A DNA stretch of 64,000 bases from Zingiber officinale. Taxonomy: Eukaryota > Streptophyta > Magnoliopsida > Zingiberales > Zingiberaceae. Under the pieces are notes generated by a model. That model was not told where the DNA came from. It searched no databases and saw only the letters and a program-made list of their open reading frames with translations. Below are positions 1 to 12,099 of the stretch, one piece after another. The stretch covers positions 4,798,705-4,862,704 of the forward strand of contig NC_055987.1 in the NCBI RefSeq assembly GCF_018446385.1, read 5' to 3'. Both the position numbers and the translations under genes were made by a program. The stretch's first letter is position 1. Each line of letters starts with the position of its first letter.

Positions 1-3000
1 TGAAGGCAGTGGGGAAGCCTCACACACTTTGGGTTGCCTTTGCCCGATTATATGAGAGCCACAATGATCTCAAGAATGCTAGGGATATTTTTGAGAAGGC
101 TGTCAATGTCAATTACAAGGCAGTGGACCATCTAGCAACTGTCTGGTGTGAATATGCTGAAATGGAGCTGAGACACAAGGAGTTCAGAACAGCCATTGAG
201 CTAATGCGGAAGGCCACTGCAGAGCCCTCAGTTGAAGTCAAGCGCAGAGGTACTAAATTTATTTAGTTTTTGTTGTTTTGTGACCCATAATAGTCCTGTT
301 AAGATGAAGAATTATCTTTATTTACATTACCTACTAGACCGTGAAGCACTTGTGCTTGGATTTATGTTGGAAACAGCATATTTTTTTTATGCTTATAAAA
401 AATTTGCAATTACATGAGATAATCAGCCTAGTAATGACAGCAGGTCACCAGTGGACCAACATGAACAGTTGAATTTAAAGTTATTGGATCATTATCTAGT
501 AATCCCATGTAAGCTAGAAAATTATGTAAAAATGTGTAATTTAAACGTTACCCAAACTGTTGTGATAAGGTATTAAGTTTTTCTTCTCCTTTTTTTTTTA
601 TTGCTTAATACTTATCTCAAATCCAGATAACTTTAGAATCTGGATGAAACTTGGGAAACAAAACTTTATCCTTCTTGGACTTAGATACCTTAAGAAGTCA
701 AGCTAAAACAAGATCCATCAGCATTGTGCTCAATTTGAAGTTGTTTTCTACCTGTATCATGATTGTATGCTAACATGATAGTATTGCTAGCCTACAAATG
801 AACCAAAAGGATGCTAATTGGTTTTCAACACATTGTCTTTTTGCAGTTGCTGCTGATGGTAATGAGCCTGTACAGATGAAGCTACACAAATCATTGAGGC
901 TGTGGAGCTTTTATGTGGATTTGGAGGAGAGCCTTGGGATGTTGGAGTCGACTCGAATAGTTTATGAGCGTATACTTGATCTGCGAATAGCAACTCCACA
1001 AATTATCCTAAATTATGCATTCTTTCTTGAGGTAAGAAACAAGTGATATTCTTGTGATGTTTCGCTTCTTCTTGATGAAAATTCTTTCATTCTCAAATTT
1101 GTTTTGCTTTGACCTTTCAGGAGAACAAATACTTTGAAGATGCATTCAAGGTTTATGAGAGAGGTGTGAAGATATTTAAATACCCACATGTTAAAGATAT
1201 ATGGGTCACCTACCTCTCCAAGTTTGTTAAGAGATATGGAAAGACAAAGTTGGAGCGTGTAAGAGAGTTGTTTGAACATGCTATTGAGCAGGTATTGATC
1301 AAGTTTTAACTGTTGGCTTTTGATGGATTCACTCAAGTGTGCATGTTTAGTTTTATGTCAATATGAGATCAATAAGTTTTTGTTAGTTTGGTTAATTAAC
1401 TCTCGGTGTTTATGATGAATTAAATCAGGATGTTTTCTATCAATCGCTCTAAAAGGATGATAGTGGATGAATAGTATGTTGGCTTCTCAGTCAATGCTTG
1501 TTTGATGCACATAAGTTTGTGTCTTGGTTTTGAAATCATCTTTTGGCTCCAGTCCTCTGATTTTACATGTTTTATGATTTGTTTTTGTAAACCTTCAATT
1601 AGCGGGTCTTTGCTAGTTTGTTTTCAGTTACTTATAACAACTAAAGTAGTATATATTCTTTGTGTGGGTGTGGGTTGGGAGTCGTTGGATAATTGAGCCA
1701 TTGAGGTTCCAAAACATCAGTTCTCCATTTTTGTCTCTGGTGAATAGAAAAAGTACAATCCTGATATGTGCTCAATGATGCATCAAAGTCATTAGTTTTT
1801 TTGTTCTAATATTCTACATCAGCTTTATTTATCTTCATTGCAGTACTCAGTTTAGGAAACTTTGCTCAGTCCAACATTTTACATTTACTGTCTATAAGAA
1901 CATATTTCACAATTGGATACCGATTATGTTTGATTAATATTTAGTCATGTGATATTAGTCTACTCTAATATTAGCCCTTTATAAACTTTTTTTTTTCACT
2001 AGAATAGACTATTTCAGATTATGGCATGATTGTATTGATTCTTTAGGGGAAAAAAGAATGAATATAGTTCTATTGCCTTAACAGTAGAGGCTAATTAATG
2101 AGTTTCTATGTCATGGTCAGGCACCTGAAAATGAGGTAAAGCCAATATTCCTTCAATATGCAAGACTGGAGGAAGAGTATGGTCTTGCGAAGCGTGCAAT
2201 GAAGGTCTATGATCAAGCAGTGAAGACTGTCCCTGACAGTGAGAAATTGAGCATGTATGAGATTTATATAGCTAGAGCAGCTTCAATATTCGGTGTTCCA
2301 AAAACTAGGGAGATATACCAGGTTGGTTTTTTTTTTGTTTGTCTCTTCCTGTTGAATCTTAACAAGATTTATCTGCAGCTGTTAATTGAGGCATTCAATG
2401 TGAGATATTGGTCAATTCTTTGCTTTGTTATCATTGTTCCTCTCTAGGAGCGTAAATAATTCATGGCGATCATAAGTTAAGAACTTGCTAAATGCAGAAC
2501 AATTCTCAAATCCAAAGGTAGTATCTTTGATTGAGAACTAACACATTATCCAGCAAGGGTACTTCTAACAGTACAATATAGGAGCCGGTTGATAACCTAC
2601 CTACTACAGCGTAAATTTTTTGGTATCCCTACACTTTAGCTTGGATATACTTAACTAACCTAATTAACATAGGTTATATTAGAATGTTAATATTATAGTA
2701 TGTCATATGATAATTGAGAATAGTTTTCGTTGTGCCACCATGCTTTTGTGTTTAAAATAGATCCTTTAATTCGTGTTGTCTTCTTATTCAATATTGCATC
2801 TTTGCTTAACTTCATATTGCTTCTTCTTCAGCAAGCCATTGAATCTGGTCTGCATGATAATGACGCCAAGAAAATGTGCTTGAAGTATGCTGAATTGGAA
2901 AAGAACCTTGGAGAAATAGATCGTGCACGGGCCATCTATGTTTTTGCATCACAGTTTGCAGATCCACTTTCTGATCCAGATTTCTGGAAAAAATGGAAAG

Positions 3001-3603
3001 ATTTTGAGATTCAGCATGGTAATGAGGACACTTTCAGGGAAATGCTTCGTATAGGTCGTAGTGTTTCTGCGAGCTACAGCCAGGTAACTTCTAATTTCTG
3101 TTGTCGAGTCTGAGCTGGTAGATATGTAGTTTATACGGTTTCTGACTTAACACTGTCTCTGACAGACACATGTCATCCTGCCTGAGTACTTGATGCAAAA
3201 AGATCAAAATATGAACGTGGAGGAAGCTGTGAACACACTGAAGCGTGCAGGGGTCCCAGAGGATGAAATGGCTGCTCTAGAAAGGCAGTTGGCTCCTGCA
3301 ACCAACAATTTGCCTTCTAAGGATGGTATCCGGACAGTGAGCTTTGTCAGTGCTGGATCTGAATCACAGTCAGATGGTGTTAGGCAAGTGACTGCTAACA
3401 GTGAAGATATTGAGTTGCCTGAGGAGAGTGATTCAGATGACGAGAAAATTGAAATTTCTCAGAAGGATGTTCCTGCTTCTGTGTTCGGAGATTTGGCAAA
3501 CAAGCGTGCCTTGGATGCTGACCACGAAGCCGAAGCTAAAGATAACACAGACAGTACTCATCTAGGAGCACTTGAGCGAATCAAGAGGCAACGGCAACAA
3601 TGA
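1..3603 (+). CDS. SYF1: Pre-mRNA-splicing factor SYF1 (XAB2 homologue), 3' half
   Basis: C-terminal half of SYF1, a HAT-repeat scaffold protein of the Prp19/NineTeen-associated complex that acts in the nucleus on the active spliceosome. Six exons are visible: 1-249 (open at the window edge), 847-1031, 1121-1291, 2121-2321, 2832-3083 and 3166-3603. All junctions are GT/AG and keep one frame, giving 497 residues and a TGA stop at 3601. The first five exons encode successive HAT-type helical units with spaced aromatic and acidic residues (LWVAFARLYE, KDIWVTYLSKF, FWKKWKDFE). The last exon holds the tail typical of SYF1: ILPEYLMQ, an acidic block EESDSDDEKIE, and the end LERIKRQRQQ. The family is about 900 residues long, so roughly 400 N-terminal residues lie upstream of the window. 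The intron at 1292-2120 is the longest, and no transposon is recognisable in it. The family call is firm; the exon ends are read by eye. Confidence 0.93.
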
Positions 3604-4864
3604 TGCCACATCACGAATGTTGCTGGTTTCAGATTGTATTTCCTGAAATTCCTGAATCTCGTGAGTTACTGCAATTGTTGTCATTACCTGAATCAAAGTT
3701 GTCTGTTTCATTATCTTGTCTGGTGGTTAAAACAGTCCACTAGATATCAAATTTCACTAAGTATGAAATTACTCATAGGTGTGGATTTCTTTAATTTTCA
3801 ATAGAATATGCATGAAATTACTCAATAAGTATTGCGGGTCATTAATTACTCGTCATATTGTTATGCAAATTAACTATTTTTAAGTAACTCTTATTTAGCC
3901 AGCTTCTACAAATAATAAGCTGAAAAATGACACTAAGAAGCTGTGAGGCAAAATATGAATCAGAGATTGACAAATTTAATAATGATCCAGATAAATTAAA
4001 CTTCTGCATATAAAATTGAGACCGCAAAAAGGAATACAAAAGAGATTAATGAATTTAATGGCCTTAATTAAGTTTGAGTAGTAAGCTTCCATATAAAAAA
4101 ATGAAGGGAAGAGAGTTTAGTTAATTGAATGAAGCGTTTAATTCAGATAGAATATTTTTTAACTGAAAACACGGAAGTCTAGTTTGCAACATTTGCTTCC
4201 GGTGACTCTTCTCTAGTTTGCAGAAGTATCGTCCAACTGTGCTTTGATCTCCAGCTTCCTGAGAGTACTTTGTAGTTTGCAGAAGCATCGGCCACTTAAC
4301 GGCAGCAACGACCTCCTGATGTACTTTATTTGGTGGTAATCAAATTTCCTATACATATTACTTTCCTATATTAATCCTTATAATTTGCCATCAAACAATA
4401 GTTCAATCTACGGTTGAAAATATAAATAGAATAAAGAGGTGGAGAAAAAGAGACTTCATAAATTTTAATTTTATATTAGAAGTTTATAGATTTTATTGTT
4501 CATTTAAATTATGACATATATATTGATGTTGTGAATATATATATATATGAGGAAAGACTCTTTTTCATGTATAGGTACATAAGAGGTATAAATTCATAAT
4601 GCAGATTGTACTAACTAAATTGACTCCTGTGCGAGCATTACCCACACATATCGAATGTCAACGGATTGAGATAAGATTTACCCAAACAAATGAACGAATA
4701 TCTTATCACATTTTTACTGCTTATGTGAAATGAATGAATTAATTTTGGTTAATGACAATAAATGACTATTAATTCATTTAATTGAAATTGCTGGTAATTA
4801 GTGACAATAGATGATCGTTAATTCATTGGATTGAAACTGTAACAATTAATGACAAACCCCTCAT
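3604..4864. other. AT-rich 3' flank of SYF1, no gene seen
   Basis: Downstream region of SYF1. It should contain the 3' UTR and polyadenylation site just after 3603, followed by AT-rich intergenic DNA with a short TA run near 4540. I see no coding frame or named element. The 65-codon minus-strand frame at 3842-4039 has no recognisable content. Confidence 0.5.
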
Positions 4865-5150
4865 CGATCTCGACAAGAATGACCCCCGTGAAATTTGGAT
4901 GTTCAGCCGGGGGATCGGGCAGAGGTATTCGTCGATGCTGATGGTAGCTCCTCCTTGATCTCGACAAGAACAGTCCATCGGTATTTGAGTGTTCAGCAGG
5001 AGAATCGGGCTAGTGGTATTCGTTGATGCTGATGTAGCTCCTCCTCAATCTCGACAAGAACGATCATATAGGATTTGGGTGTTCATCGAGGGATCGACCA
5101 GAAGGTATTCGTCGATGTCAATGGTGCTCCTCCTCGATCTAAAATGGCTC
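4865..5150. repeat. About 90-bp tandem repeat, three diverged copies
   Basis: The string CTCGACAAGAA recurs near 4869, 4960 and 5050 (period about 90 bp). Each time it is followed by a similar stretch containing GTTCA, GGGATCG and GGTATTCGTCGATG. A fourth partial copy ends near 5190. Unit divergence is high, so the array is old. No coding function is visible. Confidence 0.7.
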
Positions 5151-5216
5151 TCACGGGATTGACCAGAAGGTATTCGCCGATGTCAATAACATGACACTTG
5201 TATCCTCAAGGAACAC

Positions 5217-5373
5217 GGATCCTCTGGTCCGCAATTTACGGACTAGAGGATGGTCCACTTTATGGATTGATCTATTTTAATGGATCCCATCATTTAAATA
5301 GATGAGATCCATCATAATCAATCACAAGTAGTGGATCATTCTTTGATCCGTAAATTACCGACCAGAGCATCCC
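5217..5373. mobile_element. Small MITE-like inverted-repeat element
   Basis: The left end (GGATCCTCTGGTCCGCAATT, from 5217) and the reverse complement of the right end (GGGATGCTCTGGTCGGTAAT, from about 5373) match at most positions, giving about 27-bp imperfect terminal inverted repeats around a 157-bp element without coding capacity. The left arm also contains a second inverted repeat (CTCTGGTCCG...CGGACTAGAG). I could not define a target-site duplication, so the superfamily is unassigned. Confidence 0.5.
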
Positions 5374-5524
5374 ACCTCATCTTCAAGTGGATCTTATGAT
5401 TAGTTGCATGTACCATTCTTTTGATTGGGCTTTAAAGAAATATGAATAGACAGTTTTAACTACATGGTATGAGTTATATAGTACACTTGTGAGGACATTA
5501 TTGACATAGACATGATTACTTGGT

Positions 5525-6060
5525 CGTTAATTTGAGTTGGTCTCGTCAGATTGACCTATTTTATATCAAATAATTTAGGTAGATTAGGTTGCAATTTTAT
5601 TAATCCAAACTTGTCATAGGTCGACCTGCCTAAGCCTGCAATCCGCACGGGTCGGTCTGCCATGGATTTGAGTTAGCTCGCGGGTTGAAAAATACATATA
5701 AATTAAGTTTTATGTCAATTTATTATCTTTCTTTATAATAATTTTGAAATAAAAATAGTACTTTTCATCAAATATGAATACACGTTTATGTCCATTTACA
5801 TTTAAAATACATGATATATTTGATTTATGAAATATTTTTGAAGTAAAATGTTGAAGTTATGCAACTTATTTATTTAATTTTTAAAATTTTAATTGGCTCA
5901 TCAGTTGGTCCATCTAATTTGCAATCTACTTTGTATTGGGTTGAGAATTTATTAACCCGCCAAGATGACGGATCGGCCCGTCCCGTCCCATCTCGTCAAA
6001 TGGCCAACCCGCCACTTGACAACCCGCCCCGCAACGGGTTGACCGTAGAACAACAATACG
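5525..6060. mobile_element. Degenerate copy of the adjacent hAT-like MITE
   Basis: This stretch runs parallel to the better preserved element at 6131-6677: the same order of a GGGTTG/CCCGCC-rich head, a central block TTATTATCTTTCTTTATAAT, an AAATAAAAATAGTACTTTTCAT block and a GC-rich tail. It carries many transitions, mainly of the kind expected from decay of methylated cytosines. Terminal repeats and TSD are no longer clear. Confidence 0.6.
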
Positions 6061-6130
6061 ATATACCATGGCACTCTAGTTTTGATGTTATTATTCATCA
6101 TTTGTTATGACAAACAGCCTGCATCTATAT

Positions 6131-6677
6131 TAGAGCCGTCAATTTGGGTTGGGTCCGTCGGGTTGGCCCGCCCCGCCAAACAATTTAAGCGGGTTGGGTT
6201 GGAATTTTATCAACCCAAGTCTGTCGTGGGCCGACCCGCCTAGGCCCGCGACCCGCGCGGGTCGGCCCGCTCGGGCTTGGGTTAACCCGCGGGTTGAAAA
6301 ATATATGTACGCTAAGTTTTAGGCCAATTTATTATCTTTCTTTGTTATAATTTTGAAATAAAAATAGTACTTTTCATTCAATATAAGTACTCATTTGTGT
6401 TCATTTATATTTAAAATACATGTTTATGTATACATTTAATTCTAGAAAACTTTTTCGAAGTAAAATGTTGAAGATATGAAATATTTTTTAATTTTTTTAA
6501 AAATTTTTGATGGGCCCGCGGGTAGGCCCGCCAAACCCGCAACCTGCCTTAGAATGGGTTGGGTTGGAAATTTCCCAACCCGCCAAGTTGGCGGGTTGGC
6601 CCGCCCCGCCTCGCCAAATGGTTAGCCCGCCATGGGCCGCCCCGCCCCGTCACGGATTGGCCCGTCTAACAGCTCTA
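6131..6677. mobile_element. hAT-like MITE, 547 bp, TSD ATCTATAT
   Basis: The ends are inverted copies (TAGAGCCGTC at 6131; AACAGCTCTA ending at 6677) and the element is flanked by a perfect 8-bp duplication ATCTATAT (6123-6130 and 6678-6685), the size expected of hAT transposons. The sequence next to the ends is extremely rich in GGGTTGG and GGCCCGCC words on both sides, while the middle is AT-rich. It encodes no protein and must rely on a transposase supplied in trans. Confidence 0.85.
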
Positions 6678-6685
6678 ATCTATAT

Positions 6686-7426
6686 GGTGTATTAGCTATT
6701 TATGTTGGATATAATTATCCCTATTAGGTGGGCTTATTTGTAAGTTGCACACATGAATACGATTCGAACCCTTTAAAGTGATCTAATTTATGTCTAGTGG
6801 GTTTCGGGTTATTGGATGTGGATCTCATATGTGTAGAACCTATAGTCCTGTATCTATTATTATCGATTGGTTGATAATAGATGTGCACTATATAATGGGT
6901 TGGTCACCAGAGGATTAGGGTTATCTTTGAGACGCCTCTTCTTTCCCCATTGACCTAACTCCTCCGGAAGGCCAACCTTTTTCTCTTTCTTCTTCTTCCG
7001 TAGAATTATTGGATCGATGAGTTCTACATGAAGAACAATGACAATTCCGCTATTTACTTTCTTATGTCATGTTCTCGATGAAACGAAGATCCATGCTCAT
7101 ATGTTCTTGTTTTTCCTATTCGAATTCTTATTTCGGTTATTTAGAATTCATACGGCTTAGGTTTTACGAGAACTATCAATTTATTTACTGCTAATCTAGA
7201 TTATTCATTGAAATCCCTGTGGATTTAAATGAATATGCTAGTAAAGGGAGAAAGAACAAACTATTCCTGTCACAAAAAATGGACTTCCTGAAGTTTTTGT
7301 GATCACCAACATTCATATTTTAGTTAAAACAGGCAGTAAAATTCTTGCATATCGACAATTACACAAGATAAGCAATACATAACAGTGCTGAAACACAAAA
7401 ACTTTCGGCTTCCAAGAGATGAAGCT
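6686..7426. other. Intergenic DNA and 3' flank of the aminotransferase gene
   Basis: No coding frame or mobile element recognised. The part next to 7427 should hold the minus-strand 3' UTR of the aminotransferase gene. Confidence 0.4.
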
Positions 7427-9567
7427 TTACAGCTTTGACAAGGCAATGTCCATCACTTCCACCAAGAAATCTGCATCATGGAAGAAAAGCAAAGCATTAA
7501 AAGATCAAACACTGATTAGAACAAGAAAAAGTATCATCAATTCTTAGGTTACCAGCATCTTCTTTGGTGAAGCACAGAGGGGGTGTGATTCTGAACACAT
7601 TGCCGTGAAGACCACCCTTGCCAACCAACACTCCCATATCTGCAACAAGGTTTTTGAATTTTAGGAGAGTGAAGGTAGGATTATGTGATAGAATATCTTG
7701 CTTCACCTTTCATCAGATCCATCGCGTGTAAGATCTCAGCTCTCGCCGGAGTTTTCTTTTCCCGGTCAGTGACCAGCTCAACCCCCAGCATCAACCCCCT
7801 CCCTCTCACATCGCCAATAACTACAAGAAAAGGCAAGCACTAAATTCCCCCAAGAAACAAGATGACTCAGTTCAATTATCCAAAGTAGATTCTTGAGTGA
7901 TTACTCTCATGCTTCTCTTGGAGCGATTTGAGTCGGCCCTTGAGATGAGAACCCACACAGAATGCGTTTTCCTGAAGCTTTTCCCTCTCGATGACTCGAA
8001 GAACAGCCAGGCCGCCTGCGGTGCAAGCAGGATTCCCCCCGAAGGTGTTGAAGTAGTTTCTACGGGTCAAGACTTGAGCTATTTCCGGCGTGGTGACCAC
8101 TGCCCCCAGAGGTATCCCATTTCCAATCCCCTGGTGAGCTCAAAAACCACACGAATCAGACATTTTCGACCAACAAAAGATGTTTTTTCATGTCAGTGTA
8201 GCCGCCGTTATGCGATATATATTCTTTTCACCTTTGCCATGGTGACAATATCAGGCAGAACACCATGCGCCTCAAACCCCCAAAAATGGCTTCCAATCCT
8301 TGCAAATCCAGATTGCACTTCATCAGCAATGCAGAGTCCACCGGCATTCTTTATGATCTTGTACACAGCAGGCAAGTAGCCTTGTGCCAACTCCACTATT
8401 CCCCCAACACCCTGATGATTGATGATCCCAACCAAAAAAACAACTATAACTATCATCATCATCATCATCCTTCAGATTTATCAATAATTAGAAGAGGATA
8501 AGATAAGATAAGAATGATAAGAATCCCTATTAAACAATACCTGTATAGTTTCAGATATGAATCCTGCAACATGACCAGATGTTCCAAAGTCTACTACTTC
8601 CTGCATATCTCTCGCGTACTGCTCGACGTCTGATCCAAATGCTCCTCTGTAGGGATCAGGGTTCATTGCGTGGTGCACTCCGCTCTGGTGGAAAACAGAA
8701 TTCGATTCGATTTAAGTAGAGAATGATTTTAGAAACAGAGAGAAAATTTCTCACCTGGATAACGTTAAACTTCCAGTTGTATTGAGCAGTGGTTCCCATT
8801 GTTCCAGAAGCATTTCCATGGTAAGAATTTCTTACTGATATGATATCGTGGGAGCCAGTGTAGAGCCGAGCCATCATGAGCGCGAGCTCGTTGGCTTCTG
8901 TTCCGGAATTGGTGAAGAAAGCGACCTGAATAATTGCTTGAGAGTTTGGTTATATTTGAAAGAAGGAAATAATGGGATGTGTTCGTGATTTGATTCTTTC
9001 TTCTTGGTCGACCTTGAGGTCGCCGGGCAGTTTGGAAGCCAACGCCTCGGCGAAGTCGGCGACGACGTGGTTCAGGTAGACGACGGAAGAGTGCTGCAGC
9101 CGCTGCGTCTGGTCGACGATGGCGTTCACCACCTCCGGGTGGCAGTGGCCGCAGCCGACGGTGGCGATGCCGGCGAAGGCGTCGAGGTAGCGCCGCCCGT
9201 CCTCGTCGAACAGATACTGCATCTTCCCCGCCACCACGTTCAACTGCGGCCATCAAAATCCCATCTTTGGATCGAGAGAAATCAAAAGCCGAGTTGAAAA
9301 GGGAAAAAGAAGGAACAGAGCACGAACGGGGTTCTTGTAGAAGTAGAACATGGAGGGGCTGAGGAACTCGGTGCGCTTCTTCAAGATTTCGGCCGCTCTC
9401 GGGCCGTCGTAGCACGGTGGAGTGTAGGCAAAGTGCGGCATTTGGGGGACGGTTCGGGTCTCTTCCACCGCGGCGATGGCGGCGGCGGAGGAGGAGCGGG
9501 CATGGGAGACGACAGTGGCGGTGGAGAGGCGTCGGAGGAGGAGGTCAGGGCGCCGGGGGATCGCCAT
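7427..9567 (-). CDS. AGT2: Alanine-glyoxylate aminotransferase 2 homologue, mitochondrial type
   Basis: PLP-dependent class III aminotransferase that moves the amino group of alanine (or beta-alanine type donors) to glyoxylate; plant homologues are linked to glyoxylate and beta-alanine metabolism in mitochondria. Nine exons on the minus strand: 9567-9328, 9243-9013, 8925-8755, 8684-8541, 8411-8232, 8130-7905, 7820-7707, 7639-7553 and 7470-7427, with consistent phases and GT/AG sites, giving 478 residues, the normal family length. The N-terminus ([17 protein letters not shown]) is rich in Arg, Ser and Ala like a mitochondrial transit peptide. Motifs in order: [12 protein letters not shown], the DEVQSGFAR cofactor-site motif, and the PLP lysine in TMAKGIGNG. 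An in-frame ATG at 9591 would add eight residues; I chose 9567 because it starts the transit-like segment. Intron 5 carries a short ATC run. The choice between AGT2, AGT3 and PYD4 paralogues is not settled. Confidence 0.93.
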
Positions 9568-9604
9568 GAGATCCAAAATCGTGTGAATCAATGAAATTCT
9601 TGGT

Positions 9605-9682
9605 CAAAATTAGATTTTGATGAGCAGAAAAGGATCACAATTAGATTTTGATGAGAAGAAAAGGATCAAAATTAGATTTTAA
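9605..9682. repeat. 31-bp direct repeats just upstream of the aminotransferase start
   Basis: The word ATTAGATTTT recurs at 9609, 9640 and 9671 in a 31-bp unit that includes GATGAGAAGAAAAGGATCA. The array begins only about 40 bp upstream of the chosen ATG (minus-strand gene), so it lies in the 5' UTR or core promoter. Confidence 0.7.
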
Positions 9683-10199
9683 TAGGAATGGCAAGGAAAG
9701 GAGGTGTCGGAGGTTGGAGGTGGAGACGAGAGGCTGAAGTTCTTAAATAGATGGAGGGAAAAAAAGGTGGACTCGAGTTTAGAAAGCTATTATTTACTTT
9801 TGATTTACTTATTTAAGTCATTCGTTTTTATTATGTTTCTTACCTTAATTGAAGCCAGATTCATCACAAAAGTGAATTTAAATTAATTCAGTTTAAAAAA
9901 AAGGAGAAGAAGAAAAAATAAGAATAGGAGAGAAAAGGGAAAATTAAAAGGAAAAACAGAGGGTGAAGAAATCCTTAAAAAACCAAAGATGAAATTAACA
10001 TGTGATTTAGAGACAAAAATTTGCATGTATTTCATTTCTTTGGTACAATTTTATCGAGTTATCAAATGTTTAAATATAAATACATATTAAAATGTACATG
10101 TAAAACTTGAAGTATATGTCAATGTTTGCATACTATCATGCAATGAAATTTTATTATATTAATATATTTGATCAGGGAAGATAATATACTACATAGGAG
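9683..10199. other. AT-rich upstream region of the aminotransferase gene
   Basis: Purine-rich and AT-rich sequence without recognisable genes. It should contain the distal promoter of the minus-strand aminotransferase gene. Confidence 0.4.
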
Positions 10200-11290
10200 A
10201 CTCTGTTACTGATCGTGAGAAGACTCTTAGCTGAAAAAAGGAGTCGAGTGATCCTTTCTGTACACACCATAAAAAGTGTTAGAGTGAGGACTAAGTGGTC
10301 TCTAGCACAAACACTCTAATGCTTAAGTCAAAATCATAGCCAAATGAAGAAGAAGATGAACAATAGTATAGATGCGTGTGTGAGTATGCACGCATACCTG
10401 GCCAAAGGAAAGCACTCTTTTTTTATACTGCCTCTCATAACCTCTATAATAATGAGGTGGTCGAGAATCTCTGGTGTCAGAATATGTCGACTAATGGAGG
10501 ATGTATGACCACACTTAGAGGAAGGTTTCGTTGGATGTATATGTCAAGATAGCGGAATATTTCTCGATGAGTAACCGTTATTCTCTGACAGATTATTATG
10601 ATTCTCTAACACTATTGTCTCTTGTAGAGAATCCGATCGAGTTTATGCTGAAAGTTATGCGTATGAAGCGTGGAGAGCTGAGCCGTGTAAGTTGGACCGA
10701 CGTTGTGGCCAATCGGACATATAGTGGGGAGTAGAGCCAAGTAAGCTCGACCGGCTCTAGGACCGACCATACGTATATTGAGAACCGTGACCATGAGTGG
10801 GGAGCTGAGTCTCATATGTTTGACCGACGTAGCCCACTGAGTGTATGCTGGGAGCCTTGACCATGAGAAGTGGGGAGCTAAGCCCCATAGGTTCAATCGG
10901 CTGTATGTTGGGAACCTTGCCATGAACAGTGGAGAGCTGAGCCTCATAGGTTTAATCAATGTTGTGACCGACCGGGTGTATGTTGAGCGCTAAGCTCATG
11001 AAGTATAGGGAGCTAAACCCCGTAGGTCCGATTGATTATGGGGTTTACCAGGCATATGTTGGGCGTTGAGCCCATGAAGAGCGAGGAGAGCTCTGTAGAT
11101 CCGACTGGTTCTGGGGCCAACCAGTTGTATGTTGGGAACCTTGTCATGAACAGTGGAGAGTTGAGTTCCGTAGGTCCGATTGATTTTGTGGCCAACTGAG
11201 TGAATGCTAGGAGCCTCACCGATAAAAAGTGGATGGTCGAGTCCCATTGAAAGTGGTCTATTGGGCCACATCCTTATTTTGAATGTCATC
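10200..11290 (-). mobile_element. Gypsy LTR remnant with an internal 60-78-bp minisatellite
   Basis: Homologous in order and wording to the LTR segment at 36079-36785 (shared words such as ATGCTTAAGTCA, AGAAGATGAACA and GTCAGAATATGT). From about 10670 the segment GGAGAGCTGAGCC...GTAGGTCCGA recurs about nine times at 60-78-bp spacing to 11240. The same unit is present in fewer copies at 36480-36780. No TSD found; this is a decayed LTR copy. Confidence 0.65.
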
Positions 11291-11776
11291 TCATATTGAC
11301 TTTGATTACTATATTATCTTAACCATGGATATTATATTATCTTTGAGGTCACTCACTATCCGCTGTATCAATGTCAATTTGCTAATATGCTAAATTTATG
11401 ATAATATTTATATATTTAATAAAATTAAAAGTTACTAAATTTTTTATGCTAAACTTTGCAATTGTCGCTAATATTGATTAGAGACTTGGTTATAATTTTA
11501 CATCATTTTGCTCTCTCTTTTTTTTAATCATTCGATGCGATTAAAAACTTAATCAAATACAACCGACAAAAGAAGACTGGCAAAATACATTTGATAGAAG
11601 GGTAGATTATCAACGCAAGATACATTCATATATATATATAAAGAAAAGAACAGAGAGAGTTTCTTGATGAAGTGAAACACAAACATGAATCATAATCCAC
11701 CATGAACCTACCAATTCCCATAACACGATTTGAATATTACACACTTTAATTCCATGTGTTCCCTTATCAACTCTTC

Positions 11777-12095
11777 TCAACATGAATGATCAGTGGCACC
11801 AAACTTGTGTTTATCTATGTAAGATTCGCCACATCCCTTGTTCTTAGTCACAAACAAATGCAAAGTATCTGGACACAATATGACTCAATCACTCGTGAGT
11901 AAGGAAGCAATAAGTGTAATCGAATAACAAACCTACAAAATGCCAATTGCCTAAAGCTTCACCACCATTTTTAATGCCCTTGCAAGCTTCATGGCCCTCA
12001 TCATCACAATTATTCAAGTCTTCAGTGCCTTCATCGTCATGCAAATAGGCAAAGGGACTTGAAAAATGACAGCAATGACAAATGTCTTTAAGCCA
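11777..12095 (-). pseudogene. Possible cysteine-rich two-exon gene fragment, unknown family
   Basis: On the minus strand an open segment 12095-11933 (with NNCDDEGHEACKGI and GGEALGNWHFV) can be joined over a 64-bp GT/AG intron to 11868-11777, which continues in frame (TLHLFVTKNKGCGESY) and stops at TGA after DHSC. The joined peptide is Cys-rich, and the frame is kept across the splice. No start codon in this frame lies upstream: the segment is preceded by TAA at 12096. So either a 5' exon is missing or this is a relic. I do not recognise the family, and chance is possible. Confidence 0.25.
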
Positions 12096-12099
12096 TTAG

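Noticed and set aside
7876..9415. Several open frames overlapping the aminotransferase gene, including a 216-codon minus-strand frame
   Set aside because: They are exon readings continued into introns or out-of-frame readings; the nine-exon model explains the conserved protein fully.
10670..11250. Regularly spaced repeats that could suggest a CRISPR-like array
   Set aside because: Unit length and spacing vary (60-78 bp), the spacers are themselves related, and the DNA is plant nuclear. It is a minisatellite in an LTR.
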